Shown here one piece after another: positions 12,417-22,910 of a stretch of DNA of 64,000 nucleotides. Source of the stretch: Apostichopus japonicus (taxonomy: Eukaryota; Echinodermata; Holothuroidea; Aspidochirotida; Stichopodidae). A model generated the notes under the pieces. The model saw only the letters and a list, made by a program, of their open reading frames with translations. It ran no database searches and had not been told where the DNA came from. The stretch is taken from the NCBI RefSeq assembly GCF_037975245.1, contig NC_092583.1, positions 3,030,764-3,094,763 on the forward strand, written 5' to 3'. How positions within the stretch are numbered: position 1 is the first letter of the stretch; each line of letters starts with the position of its first letter. The translations under genes and the position numbers were made by a program.

Positions 12417-12422
12417 ACAATA

Positions 12423-12901
12423 CAGGCATGAGACTCTTCCGCGGAAACGTGGATTTCCCAATTTTTTTTTTTTTTTCATTTTCGCGTTTTTTCTCGTAAT
12501 TCGCGTTTTTTATTATTTATTTTTTTTATTTTTTTTTTAATTTTAATTTTTTTTAATTTTAATTTTTTTAATTTTTTTTTTTGCCGAACATGCTGGACTG
12601 TGAAGGGAAGGAACACCGAATTTGACCAGTGGTGGAATCAAGTAGCACAAAGCAAGAAAAAAGCCTTTTTTTGGTTCAAAAAAGCTAATGGATAAATTAT
12701 ACAAGCAGAAATTCCACACTTTTTTGGCGAGTTACGTGATGTGATAGATTCCATTTAGAGTCTACCATTTTGCATCTAAGCCCTCCTTACCTGACAAAAA
12801 ATTCTTAAGGGGAGGGGGACACCCCCTCCCCTTAAACCCCTCCCCCAGGACGGCGATCGATAAATTTCAGATTTTTTTTCCCCAGCTCAGTCTCATCCCT
12901 G
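12423..12901. mobile_element. Non-autonomous DNA transposon with 6-bp target duplication
   Basis: The left end CAGGCATGAGACT (12423) is the inverted partner of the right end, whose reverse complement is CAGGGATGAGACT (ending 12901): 12 of 13 match. Each end is directly flanked by ACAATA (12417-12422 and 12902-12907). The 479-bp interior has long T runs (12462-12582), CpG-rich words (TTCGCG) and a GC-rich palindromic block near 12808-12846, with no transposase frame. The CAGG... ends fit hAT-like elements, though hAT usually makes 8-bp duplications; superfamily assignment is tentative. Confidence 0.8.
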
Positions 12902-13095
12902 ACAATAGACGTATGTGCTATAACAGAACAAGTACGTCACAGTGCAGTGTTTTAGTCATATTTTGAATCAAGTTTGACCTCAGTTGCAATGACATGTTCA
13001 TGTATATATTGAAAAGAGGTGGCATACTTTTGTTTTCATTTTTATCAACCTTGCATCATGGGTATCCTTTCGATACTAATAGAGGTATTGTCTCT

Positions 13096-13363
13096 TTAAA
13101 AGAGAGGGAGGGGCCAATGTCTTGGCAAATGTTGATCCAGTTGGAATTGGTGCAACAGGTGTGAACAACTGAGCACTTTCTTGTAGTGATCAAACCCACT
13201 GTTTTGTAATACCTTTTGAAGTGATGTGGAATTTAGAAATCTATTGAGAGTCATATCAGCATGTTTCCACAGATCACCTTGACAACAAGTGGACCATGTT
13301 GTCCAGTAGGCAGATCCATTGTTAGGCAACTCCGATAGTTCTTCTTGACTAGACTTACGATAG
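13096..13363 (-). CDS. Possible coding exon, unidentified protein
   Basis: On the minus strand a strong acceptor (TTCTTTTCCTTCCTCAG) ends at 13364, followed by an open frame beginning YRKSSQEELSELPNNGSAYW and running to a TAA at 13096-13098. An internal donor-like AAG|GTATTA at 13213/13212 would instead give a 151-bp exon. The segment after the acceptor is rich in W, C, H and charged residues and reads like a real domain (for example WSTCCQGDLWKHADMTLNRF), unlike the same frame upstream of the acceptor. I do not recognise the family. It may be the last exon of a host gene, or a decayed mobile-element frame. No second exon was located. Confidence 0.35.
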
Positions 13364-13479
13364 CTGAGGAAGGAAAAGAAAGTTACCATTGGTACAGTAC
13401 TGTAGTTAAAGACGTACATGTAATTATTTGCAACCAAATACCAAAATGTTGCTCTCATATTGTTGTGCCCTCCTCCCAC

Positions 13480-15750
13480 TTCAAGATTTCAAGATGATGT
13501 CATGTGTCTTTTAAATCACAAATTTACTTTTGATAGCCTTTGATGATTAACATACAGTATTTACAGTACAAGCACTGAACATAAAAATCAATAGTATATA
13601 CACATTAGTATAAAGCACTGCAGCCTGTCTGTAAGATATATAGCATATTATATCGCACTGTCACAGTGATTGCTGTTGATTCTGGCTTGATATTACAGTA
13701 CTGTATACATACAAATGGTTTACTTAGCCCCTGTCAGGTATTTGAACAGTGACATTACAGCAGTTTGCATAGAACTCTAGATATCCATATATATGTTTAA
13801 AGCTGTGTTTTGTTATGATGTACACTTTTGGTATTAAACACTGGCCCAGTTCCTTCCATCTAGTCAAACATGAACAGTATTCAGAGGCACACCTGATGTT
13901 AACTTACAACCATTTGGCTGAACTTTCACATTGAAAGGGCATGAACTCTGCTTTTAGAAGGCAGTACAAAAAATTATATCTCACAAATATTTCTCTCTTG
14001 TTCCCCCCCCCCCCCCCTTTTGGCTCCATTTTGTGTAATTCCTTAAAATTTATGCCCAATTTTAATGGGGGTTCCTGTTGTGAGCTTACTTGGTGAAATG
14101 TAATAGATTAAGTTTACAGGACTATACACTGGTTAGTACAGTAGCTTGCCCTCTTTAGTAGTCGAGTATTGTGCTACTAGATGGTCTAAAAAAGAAAGAA
14201 AAAATATATAGTTGATTTTACAATAATTCAGCTTTTTTTTGCCAGAAAGCAAAATGCAGCCTGTACGTTTTTACTCAGAGTGCAGTCTTTGTAACTTTTC
14301 TTATCAAGTGTTGATATAAATTTATACATGGTTGTATAATTGTCAGTACTTCACTGTATGATCCCTGGGAGTAATATATAACACTTGCTGGTCAGGTGAC
14401 TCTACAGTACTGTATATACAGTATTTATAGTAAAGGACTCAAATATTGCTCCACCAGTCTTGGAGGATCAAACCCCTGATAAGGCAGAGGTTGAGTCCTT
14501 GTATTAAATTAACACTGGATGAGGATGAAGTTGTCTTTATTGTAACACTTCAAAGGATATTTCTTAAAAGTCTACTTAATTATTACATGTAGCAAATTCC
14601 TAAAGCAACCTTTGGAATTTTGTTGTGATTTGCTGTTTGATATTGAATTCCAGTGTAACAATGAACTGACATGTAGCCCATTAGCTAGGCAATGCTCATT
14701 TCACTATATATAACAGAGGGAAATTTGAAAATGTTGGCATATTTTTTGCCTTTTCACATAAATTGAAAATTTTGGAATATTTTTGCTGTCCACATTTTCT
14801 CAATAGTAACGTAAAAGACAGTCTAAGCGAAGAAATATCGTTAACAAAATGGACTCCTTTATTATTCGGCTTAAAATTCACTTGTAATAATCTGTATCTG
14901 AAAGGTTGATTGATTGCAACTGGTAGTTTGAGATGTAATCAGTATAGAAATGGAGAACTTTCTGACCAAATGCCCCAAGAACAGGTCTGAAGAGACAGAT
15001 GTCTGTCTGTTGGTAAAGCTGCAGTTTGTAGGTTGAATGTGTTACTGAAGTTCTGATGATGGAGCCATACATGATAGGGTATGATACTGTAGGTCAATCT
15101 AAATACACTTTGTTTTGTCAGAAACCCTCTCTTAGGTCAGTATTGCTTTATTTTGTCAGAATCACATTCTTAGATCAGAATCATTCTATTTGTCCTCGGT
15201 GACTTTGTATGTCAGAGTTACCCTTTTGGGTCAGAGTCACTTTCTTTTGCATGTGAACAGGAAGTATTAACTTTTTGAACATTTTTGTGTTGGAAAATGT
15301 GAGTTAAATCTGACTGGTAGAAGTTTGTATGTATACATACGTCCACAGAGCAGGGATTGCACAGAGCTATGTATACTACCCTGTTGTTATGTCCTGGTAT
15401 TGTTATTTGTTATGTCTAATGACCAGGTGTTATTGTCTGTATACAGTTGAGCCTCATGAGATGCTACTGGGCAGAATGAATATTTGGACTGTATCTACAT
15501 ATTGACTGAACACACACAATCACCATTGTGTTTATTCAGTGTAGTACAAACCAGTTGACCAGTCTGCTGCACACAAAACAGTACCCTGCATTACAATGCA
15601 CAGTTTTTCAATAGACAGAGGAATGCTAAATCTGTTGCGGCCTGAAATATCCATCAGGGGTTGTTGATTCACCTTCAAGAATCGCACTATAAAGAAGAGT
15701 TCTGACAACGCAACAGCTCTCTATTTATTGCTCTTCCCTAGAAGTCCCTA
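13480..15750. other. Unassigned sequence with repeated ACAGTACTGT palindromes
   Basis: ACAGTACTGT occurs at 13695-13704 and 14404-14413 (also 13394-13403 just before). A C run is at 14003-14017. A weak B-box-like GGTTTGATCC on the minus strand near 14470 lacks an A box. 15100-15245 holds a loose repetition of TTAGRTCAGA / TTTTGTCAGA words. No gene supported. Confidence 0.35.
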
Positions 15751-15754
15751 GCTG

Positions 15755-15905
15755 ATAGCTTGCCTGTCTCCTAATGACACTATCACTCACACGATACCAT
15801 GTTTACAGTGAACTGGTTAAACCTTTTTAACACTATGCACCCTTACATAGCGACCAACACCTAGAGCTGGCCAGTGACCGACCTCCTCAGTCTACCAACA
15901 AACGT
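15755..15905. repeat. Family M repeat, degenerate copy
   Basis: Contains CTTGCCTGTCTCCT and, 60-70 bases on, GAACTGGTTAAACC, TTTTTAACACTATGCACCC and CGACC, the internal order of family M (see 25277-25482). The right-hand arm is missing. Confidence 0.6.
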
Positions 15906-15939
15906 GTCTGGAAGTTTTTTTCTCTAAGTTGACTGGTCT

Positions 15940-16260
15940 ATAATATCTACATGTATATAACATGTACTGGGGATGAGATGGCATATGCCATTATTCACTC
16001 CAGAACGGAAGTACCTACAGTTAACATGTTACCTATATGTATATAACATGTACTGGGTGTGAGATGGCATATTCCATTATTCACTCCAGAACGGAAGTAC
16101 CTACGTTTACATGATACCTAAATCTCTACATGTATATGATATGTACTGGGTGTGAGATGGCATATTATTCACTCCAGAACGGAAGTACCTACAGTTAACA
16201 TGTTACCTATAATCTCTGCATGTTTATAATATGAACTGGGGATGAGATGGCATATTTTAC
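15940..16260. repeat. About 90-bp tandem repeat, 3.5 copies
   Basis: GAGATGGCATAT recurs at about 15975, 16061, 16153 and 16243 (spacing 86, 92, 90). Each unit also holds CATGTATATAA, ATTCACTCCAGAACGGAAGT and ACCTACAGTTAACATG. Units differ by small indels and substitutions; the last is truncated. Confidence 0.9.
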
Positions 16261-17050
16261 TTGCTAAAATCAAATTCCCTTCAATTTACAACACAAAAGC
16301 AAGTGAGCCTACTGGCAGCAAAATGCCAGTACATTTTTATTCTGCTGGCAAATAGCAAAATCCATTGGCATTTAGCCAGAAAATAGCCTGAATTTGGAGG
16401 CTTGACTTAAATACCGTAATTTACTGCCCATTCCATTGTTCCATGGTATTCAACTGACATTTGGTAGGTTAGTATGCATCAGTGGAGGGGAGGGGGGAAG
16501 GTGGGGATGGAGGGAGGCAATGGCAAGCTATGATAGGTTAACACATTTAACACACAATTTAATGTAAAATTTGCAACTTAAACATAGTTAAAGCAATTCA
16601 TAATCAGGTGGATATATTGTGTATACCTACACTGTAGGTTAGAAGTAATATGGAACATTGTGTAGTTGTGTACAGTAGTCTATTGCACATTATGCAATGT
16701 AATACTGGATACCATACTAAACTTATCACGGTTTGGTTCTTTCTATTATAATATGACCTGTCCTTTTTGCCATTTAAGGATAATGTCTTTTGTTGAAATG
16801 ATCAAGGAAACAGTGTTATGAGCTGTTGACCTATAGTATATAGGGTTACTACAGTATGACTGACAAGGGAATCTGAACATTGTATGCAGTGTACAGTATA
16901 CTGTTGTCCGTGCACTAACAGCTATTAATGCATATTAAACAAAAAGAGATGCCAGTTGAAAATTTCTGCTAGCGGTAGAAGATTGGATATGGAGCTACAT
17001 TGTATCACTTCCTGTTATTTGAAATAGAGTCGTTTAATGTTTTGACTATT
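16261..17050. other. Unassigned sequence
   Basis: G-rich tract at 16483-16515; otherwise ordinary AT-rich sequence. Confidence 0.4.
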
Positions 17051-17446
17051 GACTTCACTCCTCTCTAACCTGTCTCCTACCACACTAAAGCGCTTTCGTA
17101 ATCTACCCAAAACGCCACTGGTATAAATTTTGCACTGCGCAAATTGAACTGGATGGGGAGGTCAGTAGAGAATCATTGTAACAGATGTCGTCCACTCCTT
17201 ATCATATTTAAATACTTGGTCAGATGCATGTTGTAAAATCTTTGCAACTACTGTGAATCAGAATGTTTTCAGTTGAAAGTGCACTAATTTTATATATATA
17301 CCTGTAAATGGTAGATCATTGATCATGTAATGGAATCACAGTACATCCATGCAGTAGTAGATGCACCACACTGTTTGGTTGCCTGTTTGAGGCATGTGTT
17401 GATAACGTTAGGATGTTGGAGTACCGAACGGAAGAGACAGGTAAGC
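17051..17446. repeat. Family M repeat, longer divergent copy
   Basis: Left end CTAACCTGTCTCCTACCAC at about 17065 and right end GAGACAGGTAAGC ending at 17446, in inverted orientation as in other family M copies. The interior has TTTTGCACTGCGC. The 380-bp length implies either an insertion or two neighbouring partial copies. Confidence 0.5.
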
Positions 17447-17489
17447 TGATTTCATATGATCCATCTGATTTTGGCTAGCTTTAGGATCC

Positions 17490-17660
17490 TTTTGCTTACC
17501 TCGCTCTGCTCTTAAGTTCAACTTCAGTACCTGTCTCCCTACAATCTTAGCACCCTCATTCTACCTAAAATGTCATGGTAACCTTTTTAACACAGTGTTC
17601 TCTCTATGACCGGCTCCTCCGGTCAAATGCCCCTCCTCATTTTACTATCCATTGAAGTAC
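17490..17660. repeat. Family M repeat, left half
   Basis: TACCTGTCTCCCTACAATCTTAGCACC at 17528 onwards (described in parts), then AACCTTTTTAACACAGTG, CTATGACCGGCTCCTCCGG and a CCCCTCCTCATT block. The right arm is absent. Confidence 0.65.
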
Positions 17661-17804
17661 CTGGATCACCTGTTTTCAAGTGGATTTTTTCCTTCGGTTT
17701 TCCTCCATAACGGTTACCAATGATTCAATATTTTTTCCATCCACTGGATTAAAGTGTTTAGAAGTCGCTTGCAGCCCAAACTGTCTTTACTATACTGTAT
17801 GCAC

Positions 17805-17890
17805 TTACAATTTACCTTGCTTACAATTTTAGCACTGCGCCCTCATTGACTCACTCACCGACCAACGCCCCGCTCTCCTCTCCCTGTGAA
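17805..17890. repeat. Family M repeat, fragment
   Basis: CTTGCTTACAATTTTAGCAC, CTGCGCCCTC and CACCGACCAACGCCC follow the family M order. Truncated on both sides. Confidence 0.5.
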
Positions 17891-18064
17891 GATCTGCTTT
17901 TGGTGACTTTTCACAAACAGATTCTAAATGTGTGTTTTCATTCATTTCCAAGCTAGGTGCAGCAGATTTGCATTATGCAATATTGTTTCCTTCATAATTT
18001 AATAATAAGCAGTTGATTAACTGGATATTGACTTAATACTAGGGCATGGTGTTAATATTATCTT

Positions 18065-18245
18065 AAAGGAGACAAATCCCCAAACATCATTATCTATCTA
18101 TGGGATAGAGATAACTGTCATAAACAACATCCTAAGGAAGCTAAGAAAAGGCTTATTCCATTTGGGAGATATCACAGACTTAAGTTTCTTCACAATGCTA
18201 TGAGAGAGATGACTTGATCAAGTCTAAATATGGCATCATTTATAA
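18065..18245 (-). repeat. Dispersed repeat family R, copy 2 (inverted)
   Basis: Minus-oriented relative to 8090-8335: CAAACATCATTA, GAAGCTAAGAAAAGGC, CCATTTGGGAGATATCACAG, TTTCTTCACA, ACTTGATCAAGT (18212-18223), AAATATGGCATCAT. Both ends are read through in the same order as copy 1 reversed. Confidence 0.7.
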
Positions 18246-18289
18246 TGGATATTTGAGTTGTGCTGAATCTGGTTACATACTGTACCTAA

Positions 18290-19250
18290 CACGGTCAGAA
18301 AAAATGTTTTTTTCCCTGGAACATAAATCCGGCAAAGTCGGATTTCCCGCGGAACGCATTGTAGGGGGGTGTCTGAGGGGGGTGTCTGAGGGGGATGTGC
18401 CCCCTCAGAAGCTGAAGCTTTTTGAAAATTGAAGACCTAATTGACGCGATTTGGTGGCCCATTTTTACAGTGATTGCCAGTGTACTACACATATGTTAAC
18501 CATGTTACGGTAGCACATGAGTCGTTTTGTTGCAACATGAATCCCGGTATCGTAACTACAACCGGTATTTTCCTCAACTTTCGTCTATGGTTCAAAGCAC
18601 TTAGTTACGAGACTGTCAATGTCATAAATTCAATATGCATAGCCTAGGCTACAGTATGTACATACTCTTACACGCACGGTTATAAAAAAATATAAAAAAT
18701 AACAAGCTATATTAGGGCCGTTGTGTTTTAACATACACTTCCAAAAGAAAAGCACAAAACTTGGAAAAAAGCAACCCACACCATCCTTCATTCATACTCG
18801 ACGTAAGATATTAGATTATCACGTTCACACATGGATTAAACTAGTAATCCGTACGCAAAAAGAAATTGAGAGTTCCCCACTATTCCATGATATTGGAATA
18901 GGGCAACCCCTTCAAGTTCAAAATGAAAAGTTTTTAACTATCAACAAGTCACCACGTGTTTGGAACTTCAGACAATAAGAATGTAACATAGGGGCTACGT
19001 AAATACGGGATTATAAACTACATACATAAGAATAGTACAGATTTATTCATATCGTTAATCGGCTGTTGTTTACTCCAGAAAATATACTTTCAATACGTAC
19101 AATATCAATCTTTCGTACAAAAATCTTAAAAATTAAAAAAGTGGCGAAAGATAACTATAAATGACATCGTGGAACCCCCCGCATTAATAAACGAATCCAT
19201 TTCATTACAGCATCAACTCTCAAGTACCGCACAGCAGTGTGTACCAGTGT
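18290..19250. other. Unassigned sequence with a GC-rich patch
   Basis: 18300-18420 contains TTTCCCGCGGAACGCATT and a duplicated GGGGGGTGTCTGAG, giving a transposon-like GC patch without visible ends. An 85-codon plus frame (18721-18978) is rich in K, H and T and ends in RVWNFRQ; I cannot assign it. Confidence 0.35.
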
Positions 19251-19257
19251 TACCGTC

Positions 19258-19325
19258 CCCTGGAGGGGAGAGAGTAGACAGACAAATATAAATTTTATCT
19301 GATAAAATGGCGTTGCTGTATCCTC
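19258..19325 (+). repeat. Direct repeat pair, copy 1 (partner at 20202-20270)
   Basis: CCTGGAGGGGAGAGAGTAGA, then GACAAATATAAATTTTATCT and GATAAAATGGCGTTGCTGTA are nearly identical in the two copies, with one or two substitutions. The copies lie about 945 bp apart in the same orientation with a LINE tail between them. Flanking sequence is unrelated. Both contain AAAATGGCG, but the frame closes after 9 codons in this copy. Confidence 0.85.
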
Positions 19326-19507
19326 CGTACACATAACAAAGAACTGAAGTTTTAACATTAACCATGAAACAACTTTAAGATGTAGCACTTCACCTACAGT
19401 AGAGACTTGATGCCTCTCTTGTGTAATTAATTTAAGTAGATACTGACCTCAGTCTGTTGCTTAACAATAACAGCTAGACAAATAAGTGGTTGAGTGTCCT
19501 TACTTCT

Positions 19508-19799
19508 TTATAATAATAATAAGCAAATATTTATATAGCGCTTTATGCAAAGGCCTCAAAGCGCTTAAAACAAGTACACAAATATGCAAGACAAATCACT
19601 GTAAATTTTGGAATAAATGTGTTTTTAAGAGACGCTTAAAACAGTCAACCGATGGTGCATTGCGAATTGAAGATGGTAGATTGTTCCAGAGATGAGGTGC
19701 AGCAGAGATGAAGGCTCTTTCTCCATAAAACTTTGTGTTTGGGGTATGGCTGGTGGCAATATAACAATATTTATACTCAATTAACAGCACAATGATCAA
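19508..19799 (-). mobile_element. 3' end of a CR1/L2-like non-LTR retrotransposon
   Basis: The minus-strand frame 19799-19596 contains YGERAFISAAPHLWNNLPSS, then IRNAPSVDCFKRLLKTHLF and a stop soon after. This is the well-known C-terminal tail that follows the reverse transcriptase domain in CR1/L2/Jockey-like LINEs. Downstream on the minus strand is a short 3' UTR with GCGCTTTGAGGCC and AAAGCGCTATATAAATA, ending in a (TTA)n tail near 19520-19508, as usual for such elements. The rest of the element is missing (5' truncation), so it is inactive. Protein family is known from memory; the exact clade would need a search. Confidence 0.88.
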
Positions 19800-20201
19800 C
19801 TATATGATCACTCCTTGAGGTGAGGCTCCTTATACAATTTGTATGATTCAACCCTACTCATTTGCTTACCACGCTTCCCTATGCACTACGTACTGTTACA
19901 CAAATGCATAAAACCTAGAGCAACTGCTACCTAACACACATTATAATACAGACCATGCCTACAGCTGTCAAACCTATGCTAATAGACTCTATATTAACAG
20001 TACAGCCTTGCCAACATAATATACTATCACATGGACGTATGGTCAACGTAAGCCAACGGCCTGGCCGTAACTATGAAGAAAACTAACTTTATAATCATTG
20101 TAAATATGGCAACAAGCTTGCTTTAAGTAATCAAAGAATGACCGCTGAAGAGTCATTTATCGTTTGTGATCATTTAAGGTAAAATTAATACATTATGTAC
20201 A

Positions 20202-20270
20202 TACCTGGAGGGGAGAGAGTAGACTGACAAATATAAATTTTATCTGATAAAATGGCGTTGCTGTATTCTC
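20202..20270 (+). repeat. Direct repeat pair, copy 2
   Basis: Second copy of the segment at 19258-19325. Here AAAATGGCG opens a frame of 66 codons (20252-20452) beginning MALLYSQPVACPAPAV, with no recognisable family. The two copies could be remnants of terminal repeats or of a duplicated promoter segment. Confidence 0.85.
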
Positions 20271-20904
20271 AACCAGTAGCGTGCCCAGCCCCCGCAGTAA
20301 ACAAACTGACAGATTGGAATCTGCTAACTTCTGACAACCTGAATCGATGCGAACGCAGTCGTATAAATGACGATAATACTGCCAATTGGAAAATGACATG
20401 TTTTTTTGTAGGGGGCATAATTCATACCTGTTACACCAGTACCCTACCCTAGGCTATAATAATATACAGTCCCGTGCGAAGATGGATTTAAACTGGATAT
20501 ACTCCCTGCGGTTTTGGCTCAAAATTTATTAAATCGTTATAATTATTATAACAAAATGAGGTGAAATGCAAAAGGGTAAGATTTTGTACATGGGAACCTT
20601 CGCAATCATCGTTTGAAGGAAAAATAAATAACGAAAATTTCAGAATAACTTTGAAGACCCGTAACATGCTGAGCCCAAGTAACGTTCGATATTTGGTGTA
20701 GCCTAGGTCACGTAGTGCACGTAGGCCTATATTGACCCGCAGATAGTGACTGACGGTAAATCGGTAATAATAGAGTTTAATGTGCTAATTTAATGGTTCA
20801 CATATGATGTTTTATTGTAGGACACGTCTTATTTCTTTTCATTTTCCTTTCCATCTTTCTTTCTTTCTTCCTCTTCATGTATTTGCTGTCTGTTTTTTTA
20901 ATTT

Positions 20905-21000
20905 TTTATCTCTGCTCCAAAATTTCCCGCGAGTGACAAAGATTTATTTTTTTTATCTATGCTCCAAAATTTCCCGCGAGTGACTAAAATTTCCCGGGAA
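20905..21000. repeat. 52-bp tandem duplication
   Basis: The block TTTTATCT..TGCTCCAAAATTTCCCGCGAGTGAC occurs twice (about 20906-20938 and 20954-20985), followed by the related AAATTTCCCGGGAACGAGG with a TTCCCGGGAA palindrome. Confidence 0.8.
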
Positions 21001-21039
21001 CGAGGTTCCCGTGTTACCTTTTTTGTCCTGGCCTGGTAC

Positions 21040-21275
21040 CTAATGATGACATTGGGTTTAGGGTCCAAACTGTTATGAAATATATATATATAAATATGAA
21101 AAGAAAAACAAAGAGAGAGTGAAAGGTTTCAGATACTAATGTCATTATGACATCACAGTACTGTAAATCACTGCTCCCATACGTGACACTTAAAGTAGTG
21201 TACCTGTGCTTCACAAAGATCATATATTGAAGCTACAGTAAAGATGATGGTTGGGTTTGTAATCCCATTTAAGTG
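21040..21275 (+). repeat. Dispersed repeat related to the family R region at 34530-34985
   Basis: Shares AATGATGACATTGG, AAAAGAAAAAC, CATTATGACATCACAG and GATGATGGTTGGGTTTG in order with 34540-34985. An (AT)n stretch lies at 21080-21092. Divergent copy; ends not defined. Confidence 0.5.
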
Positions 21276-21319
21276 TCAATTAGTAGTTTATATAAGCTAG
21301 CTAGATAAGTATGTACGTA

Positions 21320-21546
21320 TTTTAGATCCTCCTGCAAGCAGGAACTCGCGAAGAAGCCATCGGCTTATCAAAGCCGCAAGCTGACCGAAGTCAGTCTCTT
21401 AGATTCATATTTTAACGTCCATGATTGTCAATTGTCAACAACTCTGTTACTTGACGACATACATTAATCTTGGAGTGACTCAAACTCTGAACCTTACTGT
21501 TTGATTTAAAGGCACTGGCGTTAACCACTGAGCTAACACTCCCTCA
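21320..21546 (-). mobile_element. tRNA-derived SINE
   Basis: On the minus strand from about 21546, GGAGTGTTAGCTCAGTGGTT holds an A box (TAGCTCAGTGG), and about 40 bases on GAGTTTGAGTCACTCC holds a B-box-like sequence, giving a tRNA-like head that can pair GGAGTG with CACTCC. The tail contains CATGGACGTTAAA, GACTGACTTCGGTCAGCTTG, GGCTTTGATAAGCC and CCTGCTTGCAGGAGG, several of which are small hairpins. Such structured tails are typical of SINEs with a conserved core domain (Nin-DC or similar, not verified). The anticodon region is not usable, so this is not a functional tRNA gene. No clean A-rich or simple-repeat tail or target duplication was identified. Confidence 0.8.
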
Positions 21547-22739
21547 AATGCATGTATACTGTATCTAGACAGGTAGGTGTGTTCATTTGCAAGTATCTAG
21601 AAACTAGTAACTATTGAGGTTTATATTTATGCAAATGGGTGTCATAAAGTACAATGAATATATACAGTAGTTTTAAGGCTGCAAAAAACTGTACTATATA
21701 TGTGTAGCACATCTCTACAGTACTTTGTGCTTATAGCTCAGCAATTCATTGAGAATGATTTTAGAATTTAAATTTACTTGACTTTGTTCATTTCCCGTAT
21801 CATTTTTTCATTTTGATCATTTCTATCTTGAGTCCCTCTCTTCAGAGCTTTTTTCCCCCATTTCAGTCATTTAGATTTGATCTCATAATATGTCCCGTTT
21901 TTGTAAAATCTGATCTACAAGGCATCTGTCAAATAAGTTCCGGAAATTAAAGTCTTTGTGATTTATCCTGCATTGAGAGGTGTCTTTAGGGAAAAATCTA
22001 AAATACGATTGGCTAATTTCAGATGAAATTTGTTTAGTTTTATCTCCTTGAACTATTGCCACCTCTGCTAATTGCTTTCAGTTTATCTATATATAGCTAT
22101 TGGGGCTGTTGTGGCGATATATGGAGAAAATTGAGATATATCAGGTTTAAATTATTATTAAAGTGGGATTTCAAAGATTCATATTCAAAGGTATTAAAAT
22201 TATGAACTATGACTGACCTGTTTTTCATGAAGTGAGCATGGCAATATTGTCATGGCTTTTATGTATTAGCAAATTATATTGATGCTGAAATTTGCTTAGA
22301 TGTACGTGGGCGATGTGTGAGGGGGGGGGGTGGTATGCATAAATTTCTTTCGAAAGTCATTTTATAGCTCTACATGTGTACAGTGCATGTACAGTACAGC
22401 AGAAAATGCTCCAAAATGAGTTATGCTTACATGAACTTTTTCTGAAGAATAGTAAATTCTAGTTTCAGTTGTAAAAGATGTCAACTGTTGTGTACTATAC
22501 CTAGCATGAGTTCACATGAGATTACGCATAGGTTTAAAGGAGGGTAGTGATGAGGGGTCAAACTGTGAAATCATTGCAAACAGGATATATTTTATCAAAG
22601 AGGGTTGGGGGGGGTGGGTCAAAGGGAGGGGGATGATACTAGTGTATACTTCACTTTGATGTACCTTACAAATACCTGACGAGGGATCACAAAGTTCTGG
22701 GTTTCATTTAATGCAACCTGTAAGACAGAAGGAGATAGA
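21547..22739. other. Unassigned sequence
   Basis: A G run at 22320-22330 and a G-rich tract at 22604-22634. No gene or repeat boundary seen. Confidence 0.4.
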
Positions 22740-22774
22740 TTTTGAGAAGGATTGTTCATTTTAACATGCATGCT

Positions 22775-22905
22775 TACAATATACCATGGTTGACATACCA
22801 TGTCACCATGGTTGACATGTATACCATGGTTGTATACCATGTACAGTATACAGTATACCATGGTATACCATATACCAGTATACAGTATACCATGGTTGAC
22901 ATAAA
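22775..22905. repeat. Irregular repeats of ATACCATGGTTGACAT
   Basis: CCATGG occurs five times, mostly as ATACCATGG or CACCATGG, interspersed with GTATACAGTATAC palindromes. The strand symmetry makes overlapping frames open on both strands; these are not genes. Confidence 0.85.
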
Positions 22906-22910
22906 GAGGC

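Noticed and set aside
14455-14520. A tRNA gene on the minus strand
   Set aside because: GGTTTGATCC resembles a B box but there is no A box and no acceptor stem pairing.
21470-21546. A functional tRNA gene
   Set aside because: A and B boxes exist but the anticodon arm is not intact and a SINE-type tail follows.
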